Assembly (NCBI RefSeq): GCF_014199935.1
Contig: NZ_JACHOP010000001.1
Location: forward strand, 62,001-126,000
From: Methylorubrum rhodinum
GTDB lineage: Bacteria > Pseudomonadota > Alphaproteobacteria > Rhizobiales > Beijerinckiaceae
Length of the DNA: 64,000 bases
Reading direction: 5' to 3'
This document shows, in pieces, positions 29,910-38,320 of this stretch; positions within the stretch are counted from its first letter, which is position 1, and every line of letters starts with the position of its first letter. The position numbers and the translations under genes are program-made. Under the pieces are notes generated by a model. That model saw only the letters and a list, made by a program, of their open reading frames with translations, was not told the origin of the DNA and searched no databases.

Positions 29910-30512
29910 ATGGAAAAGTTCACGACCCTCGAGGGCGTCGCCGCGCCCATGCGGATCATCAACGTCGACACCGACCGGATCATTCCGAAGCAGTATCTCA
30001 AGACGATCAAGCGCACCGGCCTCGGCACGGGTTTGTTCTCGGAGATGCGCTACAACGACGACGGCTCGGAGAAGCCGGATTTCGTCCTCAACCAGCCGGC
30101 CTACCGCCACGCCAGGATCCTCGTCGTCGGCGACAATTTCGGCTGCGGCTCGTCGCGGGAGCACGCGCCGTGGGCGCTGGCTGATTTCGGCATCCGCTGC
30201 CTCATCTCGACGAGCTTCGCCGACATCTTCTTCAACAACTGCGCCAAGAACGGTATCCTGGCGATCATCGTCTCGCCCGAGGATCTGGAGAAGCTCTTTC
30301 AGGATGCCGAGCGCGGCGCCAACGCGACGCTGACGATCGATCTCGCTGCCCAGACCATCAAGGGCCCGGACGGCGGCACGCTGCATTTCGACATCGACGA
30401 GGGCCGCAAGCACAACCTGCTCAACGGCCTCGACGAGATCGGCCTGACGCTGGAGCGGGCCCCGGCCATCGCGGATTTCGAGGCGAAGCTCGCGCAGCGG
30501 GAATGGGCCTGA
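29910..30512 (+). CDS. leuD: 3-isopropylmalate dehydratase small subunit
   Basis: Small subunit of the isomerase that converts 2-isopropylmalate to 3-isopropylmalate in leucine synthesis; it pairs with the iron-sulfur large subunit LeuC, which is not in the window. The 200-residue protein is the swivelling aconitase domain, with [14 protein letters not shown] near the N terminus, [17 protein letters not shown] in the middle and NNCAKNGIL. The length is normal. The ATG at 29910 was chosen because the LeuD fold begins at once ([14 protein letters not shown]). leuCD are split in many alphaproteobacteria. A palindromic repeat follows the gene. Confidence 0.95.
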   Translation: MEKFTTLEGVAAPMRIINVDTDRIIPKQYLKTIKRTGLGTGLFSEMRYNDDGSEKPDFVLNQPAYRHARILVVGDNFGCGSSREHAPWALADFGIRCLISTSFADIFFNNCAKNGILAIIVSPEDLEKLFQDAERGANATLTIDLAAQTIKGPDGGTLHFDIDEGRKHNLLNGLDEIGLTLERAPAIADFEAKLAQREWA

Positions 30513-30579
30513 CCGCCCTCCCCTGTCAGGAAGTCGCGGCTCCGCGGTTGCTTCGCGGGGTGAGCCGACATCCCTCTGT

Positions 30580-30693
30580 CGTCATTCCGGGGCGCCGTAG
30601 GCGAACCCGGAATCCACGACTGGCCGCGTCGCTTTGCCGATGCCGCGCATCACGGGTGGATTCCGGGTTCCGCTGCGCGGCCCCGGAATGACG
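30580..30693. repeat. Palindromic intergenic repeat with CGTCATTCCGG ends
   Basis: A repeat of about 114 bases whose ends are CGTCATTCCGGGG and CCCCGGAATGACG, with inner arms AACCCGGAATCCAC and GTGGATTCCGGGTT. The whole element could form one long stem. Elements of this look are common between genes in Methylobacterium and relatives. This copy separates leuD from the convergent small gene that ends at 30716. Confidence 0.85.
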
Positions 30694-30715
30694 GCGGAGG
30701 ATGGAAAAGTTCGGC

Positions 30716-31027
30716 TCAGTGCCGCTCGTTCGGCTTGCTGCGGAACGGGCGCAGCATCCAGGCGAGGCGCCCGATCTCGTCGTCGCGACGGGCCCGCTTC
30801 GGGTCGGCGCGTTCCGTGTTGATCTCGTGCATCACCTGGCCCAGCAGCGGCGGCAGCGCCTGCCCGTAGGCGTCGAGCAGCTCGGCGGCCTCGACGAGGG
30901 CGCGCAGCTGCAGGTCGGGGATCGGACGGTGCTCGATCTGCGCGTCGAGCGCTTGGTCGGCCAGCAGGGTCGCGAGGCGCGAGACCTCCGACAGCCGTGC
31001 CGGCGAGGAATGGATGCCGCTGCTCAT
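30716..31027 (-). CDS. Conserved-looking small protein of unknown function
   Basis: A 103-residue soluble, largely helical protein with no cysteine and no signal sequence; helices around LSEVSRLATLLADQALDAQIEH and LRALVEAAELLDAYGQALPPLLGQVMHEI. It ends in a basic tail. No family recognised. The start at MSSGIHSSPARLS was preferred over an upstream one because GGGAGCG lies about seven bases before it. It lies between leuD (convergent) and the VOC-family gene (same strand, 86 bases upstream). Confidence 0.55.
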   Translation of the reverse strand: MSSGIHSSPARLSEVSRLATLLADQALDAQIEHRPIPDLQLRALVEAAELLDAYGQALPPLLGQVMHEINTERADPKRARRDDEIGRLAWMLRPFRSKPNERH

Positions 31028-31113
31028 GGATAACGCTCCCTTCGGGTCCGAGCCGATGCAGGCTAGACCGCTAAGGTGAGCCAATCGTTAGGGCGCGGTT
31101 TTGCGCATTGTCC

Positions 31114-31617
31114 TCATCCGGCCGCGGCGCGCTCCAGGGCGGCGACGTCGATCTTCACCATGCCCTGCATGGCGGTGAAGACGCGGGCGGCAACGGCCGG
31201 ATCGGGATCGGCGAGGAGGCGCGGCAGACTCTCGGGAAAGACCTGCCAGGGCACGCCCCAGCGGTCGCGCAGCCAGCCGCAGGCGATCTCGGCGCCGCCC
31301 TCCGTCAGTGCCGCCCAGAGGCGATCGACCTCGGCCTGATCGGCGCAAGGGACCGAGATCGAGGCGGCGGTGCCGTATTCGGCCCGCGTGCCGCCGTTGA
31401 GCGCCTGGAAGCTCTGGCCGCCCAGCGTGAACGCGATCAGGATCACGTCGCCTGCCGCGCCCGCCGGCCACGGGCCCGGGGCGCGCTGGACGTGATCGAT
31501 GCGCGAGTCGGGCACGAGCGCGACGTAGCGGGTCACCGCCTCTTCCGCGTCCCGCTCGAACCAGAGGCAAGTACTGACCTTGAGCGTGCTGACCTTGAGC
31601 GTGCTGATGTCGGGCAT
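31114..31617 (-). CDS. VOC-family protein, PhnB/3-demethylubiquinone methyltransferase-like
   Basis: A 167-residue glyoxalase-fold protein. Members annotated PhnB or 3-dmu-9_3-mt share CLWFERDAEEAVTRYVALVPDSRI, FTLGGQSFQALNGG, AEVDRLWAALTEGG and CGWLRDRWGVPWQVFP, all present here. The molecular function of this branch is poorly defined and the old methyltransferase name is misleading, since there is no SAM-binding motif. A 15-base tandem duplication (31576-31605) near the start gives STLKVSTLKVST. It stands alone. Confidence 0.82.
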   Translation of the reverse strand: MPDISTLKVSTLKVSTCLWFERDAEEAVTRYVALVPDSRIDHVQRAPGPWPAGAAGDVILIAFTLGGQSFQALNGGTRAEYGTAASISVPCADQAEVDRLWAALTEGGAEIACGWLRDRWGVPWQVFPESLPRLLADPDPAVAARVFTAMQGMVKIDVAALERAAAG

Positions 31618-31687
31618 GGGCGTCCTCGCTGCACGGCGACTCGGTCGAGGATAGCCGGATCGCGCGCCGCGCTGAACCCGCCGCCGC

Positions 31688-31993
31688 TCAGCGGGCGGGG
31701 CCGGAGCGCCTGGGGCCGCCGGAGCCGAGCACGCTCCGGAGCACGCTTCGGGTCGAGGGGCTCAAGCCCTGATCGCCGCGCAGGCGCCGCGGGTCGGCCC
31801 GGTCCAGCCGCTCGATCTCGACGGCGCATCTCCGGACGGCGTCTCCGGCCCCGGCGCGCTGCGCCCGCGCGCCTTCAAGCTCGAACCGCAGGCACGTGGC
31901 CAGATCGGCCTTGAGATCGTCGAAGGCCGCGGCCCTGGCCTCCGGGCCGAGGGCGAGAAGCAGCAGGACGAGCGCGGCGGCGCGGGCGGGCAT
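31688..31993 (-). CDS. Small exported protein of unknown function
   Basis: A 101-residue predicted periplasmic protein with a signal sequence (MPARAAALVLLLLALGPEARA) and a short charged mature part with two cysteines (LATCLRFELEG and VRRCAVEIERL) likely to pair. No family recognised. The start at Met31993 was chosen because it begins the signal; a start 12 codons upstream is possible. Confidence 0.5.
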   Translation of the reverse strand: MPARAAALVLLLLALGPEARAAAFDDLKADLATCLRFELEGARAQRAGAGDAVRRCAVEIERLDRADPRRLRGDQGLSPSTRSVLRSVLGSGGPRRSGPAR

Positions 31994-32262
31994 GGAACGG
32001 CTCCGGTGGAGGGCGACTGAAGCCGACAACGCGGCAGCCGGCGGATCGTGGCGTGCTCTTCGACGGCGGGCCGAACACCCTTGTCGAATGCCGGCATCAC
32101 GGGAAAAGTGTCCGGCAGGTCCGACCGGCCGGCTCGCCCAGGCTCCGGCGGCGCGAACCGCAGGTGATGGACCACCGCAGGAACTTTCTTTAAGGTGTAA
32201 TTTTATTGAAATTCAACTTCAGATAGGATAACTCGATGCTCCCGTATCGATGGGGGCACATC

Positions 32263-33735
32263 ATGAAGATCCGTGTTCTTTCATTCCTGGCGTTTGCCGC
32301 CGCGCTGCCGGCGGCACCGGCCACGGCGTTCCAGATGGGCGACGCGACGCAGACGCTCTGCGCCGACGGGACGAACGCCCTGTGCAGCACGCAGCCGACC
32401 GACATGAACGGGCACCCGCCGTCGATCGGCTACGATCCCAACACGTCCGAGGGAGGTCCGCAGAGCTTCAACCAGACTTTCGTCGATTACTTCGGCTGGC
32501 AGGCTTTCGTGGCCCTCAACTGGCCCGTCGATGCCGATGGGAGGCCCTCGACCGGTCGGACGATCGTGACGGACACCACGTCGCCGCGTGTCTGGACGAC
32601 GTTCAAGACCAAGGACGACGTCTTCGGGACCGAGAAGAGCGCGCTGAGCGGCACCGATTGCGCGACGAAGAAGGGCAGTCTCAAGCTGTTCCGAACCTCG
32701 AAGTTCGGCTTGTCCGATTTCACCGAAGCCTTCACGCCGTATCCGCTCATCGACCGCCAGGGCAATTTCGTGCTCTACGATGTCAGGCTGAACGACACGG
32801 AGGTGAAGTACCTTCTGTCGAACAACCTGACCACGAAGGCCGGTCAGCAGGCCTTCGGCAAGGCCTACGATTTTCCCGGAGGAAGCGGCACGCAGGTCGG
32901 CTCGATCGAGATCAAGTCGTCATGGCGGATCATGACCGACAAGGACGACAGGTCGCGCTACTACACCTCGCCCGCCACGATCGTCGTGCCGGCCAAGTAC
33001 AGCGAGACCGACCAGCCGATGTGCATCGAGGCGGTCGTCGGACTGGTCGGCATGCACATCATGCAGAAGTTCAGCAATCCGAGCCTGTTCTCGAACTTCT
33101 GGTCTTGGTCGACGTTCGAACATGCGCTGAACGCGCCACTGGCCGACGGCGCGCCCGTGTCTCCGGTCAATCCGCGTTCGACGGTGACGTCGCTGGCGCC
33201 GCCCGCCTGCAACCGCTCCCCCGATCCGGGCGATACCACGTCCTACTCCTTCTACAACCAAGCCTGCCAGTCCGGCACCCAGAACTGCCCGGTCAACCAG
33301 CCGCCGAAGCTGCAAGGCTCGCAGACGGTCTACAAATGGTCGGCCTCGCAGCCCTACGCGAGCGCTTACCTGACGGCGGGGGCGAACGGGAAGTACGGCA
33401 CCCAGGTCGCCCGCTGCTTCGCCCTCTATCCGAGCGCCCTGATGGTGTCGAAGACCTTCCAGGCACAGTTGGCGAACTCGCCCTGGTCCAACTACATGCT
33501 GGTGGGGGCGCAGTGGGCGGCGAACACGACCACCGAAACCGGACCCTTCCAGAAGTTGAGCCCCTTCGCGGCGCCGCTCTACTTGGCGAACACCACTTCG
33601 GAAACCTACCTGCAGACCGGCTCGCTGACCGATCCGAACAAGGGGTCGGGGTCGTGCATCACCTGCCACAATCTCGGCACGGACACGGCGAACAACCCAT
33701 CGAACTTCAGCTTCCTGCCGGGCGACGCGCAATAG
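32263..33735 (+). CDS. Exported protein with a C-terminal CxxCH haem-binding motif
   Basis: A 490-residue predicted periplasmic or secreted protein with signal sequence MKIRVLSFLAFAAALPAAPATA. The N-terminal part has VDYFGWQAFVALNWPVDADG, a pattern I associate with an uncharacterised family. A single c-type haem motif, CITCH, occurs about 30 residues from the end (SGSCITCHNLGTD). Further cysteines (CNRSPDPG, YNQACQSGTQNC) may form disulfides. The haem site at the extreme C terminus suggests an electron-transfer role, but no partner cytochrome or oxidase gene is adjacent. Ten further codons upstream (from 32236) are open but precede the signal. Confidence 0.7.
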   Translation: MKIRVLSFLAFAAALPAAPATAFQMGDATQTLCADGTNALCSTQPTDMNGHPPSIGYDPNTSEGGPQSFNQTFVDYFGWQAFVALNWPVDADGRPSTGRTIVTDTTSPRVWTTFKTKDDVFGTEKSALSGTDCATKKGSLKLFRTSKFGLSDFTEAFTPYPLIDRQGNFVLYDVRLNDTEVKYLLSNNLTTKAGQQAFGKAYDFPGGSGTQVGSIEIKSSWRIMTDKDDRSRYYTSPATIVVPAKYSETDQPMCIEAVVGLVGMHIMQKFSNPSLFSNFWSWSTFEHALNAPLADGAPVSPVNPRSTVTSLAPPACNRSPDPGDTTSYSFYNQACQSGTQNCPVNQPPKLQGSQTVYKWSASQPYASAYLTAGANGKYGTQVARCFALYPSALMVSKTFQAQLANSPWSNYMLVGAQWAANTTTETGPFQKLSPFAAPLYLANTTSETYLQTGSLTDPNKGSGSCITCHNLGTDTANNPSNFSFLPGDAQ

Positions 33736-33830
33736 GAACGGCTGTCGGAGCACGCTCAGACCCGACCGAGCGGCCCGGCATTCGAGCCTCGTTCTGAATA
33801 TCGGATCCGGGACGAGGCTCTCTGTCCTTG

Positions 33831-33880
33831 TGCCGGATCGTCTTTTTCGAAAGCCGGAAACCAGCTTTCTTGGCGATGCT
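33831..33880. repeat. REP-like element, TTTTTC-GAAAG family, copy 1
   Basis: About 50 bases running from TGCCGGATCG through CTTTTTCGAAAGCCGG and CTTTC to GGCGATGCT, directly abutting the stop codon of the minus-strand gene at 33881. A close relative lies at 42641-42691, abutting the phaA stop. The outer GATCG/CGATG and inner GAAAG/CTTTC arms form an imperfect hairpin. Confidence 0.7.
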
Positions 33881-34351
33881 CTACCGGCTCCAGCGCCCGA
33901 GGCGCCGGGTCTTCCAGCGCTCGCCGCGGGGAAGCTCCGCGACCGGCAGGTCTTTGCGCTTGCGCGGGCCGGTGGGGGACGGGGCTGCGGGTTCCGGCGA
34001 GACGGCGGTCTCGGGCTCCGCGACCACCTCGACCTTCGCGAGGATCGGCGCCTCGACGGGCAGCGCGAAGGGAAGCGGGTTCTTGCGCGGACGTCCGCGC
34101 GGGCGCCGCGGGGCTGCGTCCTCGGCGACGGGGGGCGGGACGGCCTCGATGTCCGGCACCTCCGGCACGATCAAGTTCGGCAGGACGCGGCGCTTCTCGG
34201 CGGCCGGCTCGCGGGCGGAGGCGGGGGGCGAGAAGATCGAGTGCGTGGCGGGCGCCGGAGGCGCGGCGACGCGGGTCGGGATGATCGCCGCGGAACGGCG
34301 GCCGACCGATTTGACTTCGACGGTGAAGGACCGTCGAGAAACATTGCGCAT
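33881..34351 (-). CDS. Proline-rich basic protein with AT-hook-like motif
   Basis: A 156-residue low-complexity protein, rich in Pro, Ala, Arg and Val, without signal sequence or membrane segment. The central PRRPRGRPRKNP contains the RGRP core of AT-hook motifs, which bind the minor groove of AT-rich DNA. The ends are basic (MRNVSRRSFTVEVKS and ERWKTRRLGRWSR). No globular domain is recognisable. A DNA-binding role is inferred only from the motif. The start at Met34351 was chosen because the upstream frame crosses a region of different composition. Confidence 0.55.
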   Translation of the reverse strand: MRNVSRRSFTVEVKSVGRRSAAIIPTRVAAPPAPATHSIFSPPASAREPAAEKRRVLPNLIVPEVPDIEAVPPPVAEDAAPRRPRGRPRKNPLPFALPVEAPILAKVEVVAEPETAVSPEPAAPSPTGPRKRKDLPVAELPRGERWKTRRLGRWSR

Positions 34352-34597
34352 GTGGCAGGACTTCCGGGCCGGAGCGTTCCGGCCGACACGATGATTATGA
34401 AGATGCGATCTTAACGAAAGAACACCGGGCTCAGTTCGGTCGCGAACAGTCGATTCGCGGGATCGCTCGGGTCTCGATGGCGTAGACTGCGAAACGACGA
34501 ATAGGCAAGGGCTAATCCGGTCGTTCCGGTCATCGTCGGCACGATTGCGGCGGCCGTCGATCGGCGGCCATCCTCGTGAAGATCCGGTTGGGAAAAC

Positions 34598-34672
34598 TGG
34601 AGCGGGCGAAGGGATTCGAACCCTCGACCCCAACCTTGGCAAGGTTGTGCTCTACCCCTGAGCTACACCCGC
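34598..34672 (-). tRNA. tRNA-Gly (anticodon GCC)
   Basis: On the minus strand the sequence folds into a complete cloverleaf: acceptor stem GCGGGTG paired with CGCCCGC, D-arm containing AGCTCAGGGGTAGAGC, anticodon stem-loop AACCTTGCCAAGGTT with GCC in the loop, and T-arm GAGGGTTCGAATCCCTTC. The discriminator is U, normal for tRNA-Gly, and the 3' CCA (34598-34600) is encoded. A short T tract follows the gene on the minus strand. Confidence 0.97.
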
Positions 34673-34777
34673 TCTCTGTTCCGTCCGGTGGCGCCGTGGC
34701 GCTCGCCGTCGGTGGCGTGTCTAAACACCATTCCGGCGGACGGCGCAAGTGCGAACTTCGCCTTTCGTTGCCCGGGC

Positions 34778-35251
34778 TCACCATGCCTCCGACGGGACGC
34801 CTCCGGTGCGGATCTCGTCGAGGCGCGCGCGGGTGGCGCGGGTGGTCTCGGGCGGCAGCGCGTCGAGGGGGAAGAAGGCGCATTCCGCGATCTCGCGGTC
34901 GGGACGCTTCGGGCCGGTCACGGCGAAGGCCGGGGCCACGTAGACCGCGATGTGGTCGCGCCGGGGCGCCCGCGCGTTGAGGAAGAAGCCGTGCAGCCGC
35001 AGCGGCACGGCGGGATCGACGGTGATCTCCGCCTCCTCGCGGAACTCCCGGCGCATCGCCTCGGGGGCGCTCTCGCCGGGGTCGATCGCGCCGCCGGGCA
35101 GGTGCCAGCCGCCGACATAGGTGTGGCGCACGAGGCAGACTCGGCCCTCCCCGTCGATCGCCGCGCCCCGCACCCCCAGCGTCATGCCGCGGGTGAGGAG
35201 GCCGGCGCGCATGAAGAGGCCGTAGAGCCAGGGGCGGTCGAGACTGATCAT
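34778..35251 (-). CDS. NUDIX hydrolase
   Basis: A 157-residue hydrolase that cleaves a nucleoside diphosphate linked to another group. The Nudix box is present as GAIDPGESAPEAMRREFREEAEI (residues about 66-88), with the REFREE metal-binding glutamates. The surrounding LVRHTYVGGWHLPGG and FFLNARAPRRDHIAVYVA resemble broad-range family members; the substrate cannot be read from the sequence. The gene follows the FAH-family gene by 27 bases on the same strand and is probably cotranscribed with it. Confidence 0.85.
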   Translation of the reverse strand: MISLDRPWLYGLFMRAGLLTRGMTLGVRGAAIDGEGRVCLVRHTYVGGWHLPGGAIDPGESAPEAMRREFREEAEITVDPAVPLRLHGFFLNARAPRRDHIAVYVAPAFAVTGPKRPDREIAECAFFPLDALPPETTRATRARLDEIRTGGVPSEAW

Positions 35252-35278
35252 GGCCCGTGTCTATCCGGCGCGCCGCCC

Positions 35279-35974
35279 TCAGGCGACCATCAGCGCGAGA
35301 CTGCCGACGCCCTCGATCCGCGCGTGAAGCGTCTGGCCGCGCCGGACCGGCCCGACGCCCGACGGCGTGCCGGTGAAGATCAGGTCGCCCGGATGCAGCT
35401 CGAAATAGGTCGAGAGCAGAGCCACCTGCTCCGGCACCGACCAGATCATCTCGGACAGGTCGCCGCGCTGGCGCTCGGCTCCATCGCAATCGAGCGTGAT
35501 CGCGCCCGCCCTGGGGTGGCCGATATCGCCCGCCGGGTAGAGCGGGCCGACCGGCGCTGAGAAATCGGCGGCCTTGCCCATCTCCCAGGGGCGTGACAGG
35601 CGCTTGGCTTCGTCCTGGAGGTCGCGCCGGGTCATGTCGAGGCCGACCGCGTAGCCGTAGACATGGGTGCCCGCATTCTCGACCGGGATGTCGCGCCCGC
35701 CCCTGCCGAGCGCGGCCACCAGCTCCACCTCGAAATGATAGTTGTTGGTGCGCGGCGGATAGGGGTGCTCGGCGGTCTCGCCCTCGGGGATCACCTGCAG
35801 CGTGTCGGCGGGCTTGAGGAAGAAGAACGGCGGGTCGCGCTCGTCGGCGCCCATCTCGCGGGCATGCGCCCGGTAATTGCGGCCGACGCAATAGACCCGG
35901 CGGACCGGAAACAGGTCGGCGCTGCCGTGGATCGGCAGGGCGGGGCGCGGCGGATTCGGGATCACGGACAGCAT
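35279..35974 (-). CDS. Fumarylacetoacetate hydrolase-family protein
   Basis: A 231-residue single-domain FAH-fold enzyme. The segments VYCVGRNYRAHAREMG, PFFFLKPADTLQ, NYHFEVELVAALG (with metal-binding glutamates), GYAVGLDMTRRDLQ and GDLIFTGTPSGVGPV match the branch that contains acylpyruvases and oxaloacetate decarboxylases of the FAHD1 type. The start at MLSVIPNPPRP was preferred because the preceding 36 codons are Arg/Pro-rich and unconserved. It is divergent from the FAD-linked dehydrogenase gene, which may act on a related organic acid. Confidence 0.85.
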   Translation of the reverse strand: MLSVIPNPPRPALPIHGSADLFPVRRVYCVGRNYRAHAREMGADERDPPFFFLKPADTLQVIPEGETAEHPYPPRTNNYHFEVELVAALGRGGRDIPVENAGTHVYGYAVGLDMTRRDLQDEAKRLSRPWEMGKAADFSAPVGPLYPAGDIGHPRAGAITLDCDGAERQRGDLSEMIWSVPEQVALLSTYFELHPGDLIFTGTPSGVGPVRRGQTLHARIEGVGSLALMVA

Positions 35975-36145
35975 GGCGTCGGGCGGCCTCGGGTCGATGG
36001 CGTCGGGGAGAGTGTAGCGCAGGTCGCGCGGCCTCGCGCTGCGGATCGACAACGGCGAACCGGCGCCCCGCGTGCCGCTCAACCGTGCAAAACCGGGCGG
36101 GCCGGCTTATGATCCGCGCCCGTTCCGGAGCCCCCTGCCCCGCCG

Positions 36146-37594
36146 ATGTCCGACACCTCCGCCGCACGCCTGCTCGCCACCCTCACGGAGCGGCTCGGCG
36201 CGCGCCATGTGCGCACCGACGCGGAGGCGCTGGAACCCCACCTCGTCGAATCGCGCGGGCTCTATCGCGGCCACGCGCTGGCCCTGGTCGAGCCGGGCAA
36301 CACCGAGGAGGTGGCGTTCACGGTCGCGGCCTGTGCCGAGGCGCGGGTGCCGGTCACCGCGCAGGGCGGCAACACCGGCCTCGTCGGCGGCGGCGTGCCG
36401 TTCGGCGGGATCGTGCTCTCCTTGAATCGCCTGAACCGCCTGCGCGCGGTCGATCCGCTCGGCGCCAGCATGACGGTGGAGGCCGGCATGGTGCTGGCCG
36501 ACGTTCAGGCCGCGGCGGCCGAAGCCGGCATGCTGTTCCCGCTGTCCTGGGCGGCGGAGGGCTCGGCCCGGATCGGCGGCGGCATCGCCACCAATGCCGG
36601 CGGGCTCGCGGTGCTAGCCTACGGCAACGCCCGAGACCTCGTGCTCGGTCTCGAAGTGGTGCTGGCCGACGGGCGCGTCTGGAACGGGCTGAAGGCGCTC
36701 CGCAAGAACAACGCCGGCTACGACCTCAAGCACGCCTTCATCGGCTCGGAAGGGACGCTGGGCATCATCACCGCCGCGACCCTGAAGCTGTTTCCCCGCG
36801 TGCTGTCGCGCAGCGTCGGCTTCGTCGGGCTGCCGTCAGTGCGCGCCGCGCTCGCCCTGTTCGAGCGGCTGCGGGCCGGGGCCGACCGGGGCTTGACCGC
36901 CTTCGAGTACATCCCCCGCTTCGGCCTGGAGATGGTGCTGCGCCACGGCATCGACGTGCGGGCTCCCCTCGAAGGCCGGCACGCGGCCTACGCGCTCGTC
37001 GAACTCTCCTCGCCGCGACCCGGCGCCGACACTCGCTCCGAGCTGGAGGAACTGCTCGGTGAAGCGATGGAGGCGGGCCTCGTCGAGGACGCCACCATCG
37101 GCGGGAGCGCGGCCCAGGACGCCGCCCTGTGGCGCCTGCGCGAGTTGCTGCCGGAGGTGCAGAAGGCGGAGGGCGGCTCGATCAAGCACGACGTGTCGCT
37201 GCCGCTCTCCCGCCTCGCCGACTTTCTGGAAGAGGCGGAGGCCGCGTGTCTGGCCGCGATGCCGTCCTTACGCCCCTGCCCGTTCGGGCATTTCGGCGAC
37301 GGCAACATCCACTTCAACCTCACCCAGCCCGTCGGCATGGACAAGGCGGCCTTCCTCGCCGAGTGGGCCCGCTTCAACGACATCGTCCATGCAATCGTCG
37401 CGCGGATGGACGGCTCGATCGCCGCCGAGCACGGCGTCGGCCTGATCAAGCGCGACGAACTCGCCCGTACCGCCGATCCCGTCGGCCTCGACCTGATGCG
37501 CCGCCTCAAGGCCGCGCTGGACCCGCACGACCTGCTCAATCCCGGCAAGGTCGTGGCGCTGTCCGACGATCCGCCCCCCGCCCTGCCGGTGTGA
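36146..37594 (+). CDS. FAD-binding dehydrogenase, D-2-hydroxyacid (GlcD/D2HGDH) type
   Basis: A 482-residue flavoprotein of the vanillyl-alcohol oxidase fold that oxidises a D-2-hydroxyacid such as D-lactate, glycolate or D-2-hydroxyglutarate. The FAD-binding domain has VTAQGGNTGLVGGGVPFGGIVLSL (residues about 70-93) and IGGGIATNAGGL. The C-terminal cap has HFGDGNIHFNL with metal-binding His residues and EHGVGLIKRDEL. The domain order and length match the D-2-hydroxyglutarate/D-lactate group rather than a GlcE/F-requiring oxidase, and no glcE or glcF is adjacent. Substrate uncertain. Confidence 0.88.
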   Translation: MSDTSAARLLATLTERLGARHVRTDAEALEPHLVESRGLYRGHALALVEPGNTEEVAFTVAACAEARVPVTAQGGNTGLVGGGVPFGGIVLSLNRLNRLRAVDPLGASMTVEAGMVLADVQAAAAEAGMLFPLSWAAEGSARIGGGIATNAGGLAVLAYGNARDLVLGLEVVLADGRVWNGLKALRKNNAGYDLKHAFIGSEGTLGIITAATLKLFPRVLSRSVGFVGLPSVRAALALFERLRAGADRGLTAFEYIPRFGLEMVLRHGIDVRAPLEGRHAAYALVELSSPRPGADTRSELEELLGEAMEAGLVEDATIGGSAAQDAALWRLRELLPEVQKAEGGSIKHDVSLPLSRLADFLEEAEAACLAAMPSLRPCPFGHFGDGNIHFNLTQPVGMDKAAFLAEWARFNDIVHAIVARMDGSIAAEHGVGLIKRDELARTADPVGLDLMRRLKAALDPHDLLNPGKVVALSDDPPPALPV

Positions 37595-37970
37595 GGCACA
37601 GGGCTGCGATCCGGGAACGACCCGCCCGCGCGTCCGCGTTCTTCCGATGACGATCGCGTGACGCCGCGCACGCCGAGCCGCCTCGGACCTTCACCGGTCA
37701 TTGTGCATCGCACAAGAAATCGGCATGATCTTCCCCGAACCCGTGGGGAATCAGCCTTGCGCACAACCGGAAACGCGGTCCGGATGATGGAAGCGTTAAC
37801 CATTGCGGCCCGACAATCGCCTGAAACGGCGAGGCTTGGCGGGTTTTCCCGCCTCGGTTTCGTCGCAAGGCCCGCTTACCCCGATCCCCATGCTGCGCTG
37901 CGGCGCATCGGAGAGCCCGGCGCCCCGCGCCGGCGATCCGTTTGACAAGACCATTCCGAAAGGAGACGAC
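37595..37970. other. Intergenic region upstream of the DUF2218 gene
   Basis: About 376 bases with no convincing gene. It holds the inverted repeat TTGTGC-ATC-GCACAA (37701-37715), a hairpin formed by GGCGGG-TTTT-CCCGCC (near 37840-37855) without a following T tract, and a strong ribosome-binding site (AAAGGAG) just before 37971. A 153-codon open frame that includes part of it begins at 37803, but its first part has no family character. Confidence 0.5.
37701..37715. promoter_or_regulatory. Inverted repeat, possible operator
   Basis: Perfect six-base arms TTGTGC and GCACAA are separated by three bases. The symmetry and spacing fit a dimeric repressor or activator site upstream of the DUF2218 gene. 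No regulator gene is adjacent, so the identity is open. Confidence 0.35.
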
Positions 37971-38264
37971 ATGCCCACCTCTCAGGCCCGTGTCCCCACC
38001 GCGGAAGCGAGCCGTTACCTGAAGCAGCTCTGCCGCCACTGGAGCCACAAGTTTCCGGTCGAGGCGAGCGAGGAGCACGGCCGCGTGCCCTTCGGCGAGG
38101 ACCGCATCTGCACCTTCGAGGCGAGCCCCGACGCCCTGCTGATGCGCGTCGCCACCCCCGATCCCGCCGCCCTGACCCGGCTGGAGAATGTGGTCTCGGA
38201 CCACCTCCTGCGCTTTGCCTTCCGGGAGAATCTGGGCGAGATCACGTGGTCGCGCGCGGCCTGA
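37971..38264 (+). CDS. DUF2218 family protein
   Basis: A 97-residue soluble protein. RYLKQLCRHWSHKFPVE and GRICTFEAS-like segments, followed by LENVVSDHLLRFAFRENLGEITWSR, match DUF2218. Members of this family are small, often found near siderophore or metal genes, and have no established function. The start is supported by AAAGGAG six bases upstream. It is followed after 56 bases by the M29 aminopeptidase gene, with which it may be cotranscribed. A long gap with a candidate operator precedes it. Confidence 0.8.
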   Translation: MPTSQARVPTAEASRYLKQLCRHWSHKFPVEASEEHGRVPFGEDRICTFEASPDALLMRVATPDPAALTRLENVVSDHLLRFAFRENLGEITWSRAA

Positions 38265-38320
38265 TCCGACCCTGACCGGCCGGCGCGCATCGGGACGACC
38301 CGCCAGGAGAAGGCTCCACG

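Noticed and set aside
37803..37970. Upstream extension of the DUF2218 gene.
   Set aside because: The ribosome-binding site AAAGGAG and the family start both point to 37971; the extension has no conserved residues.
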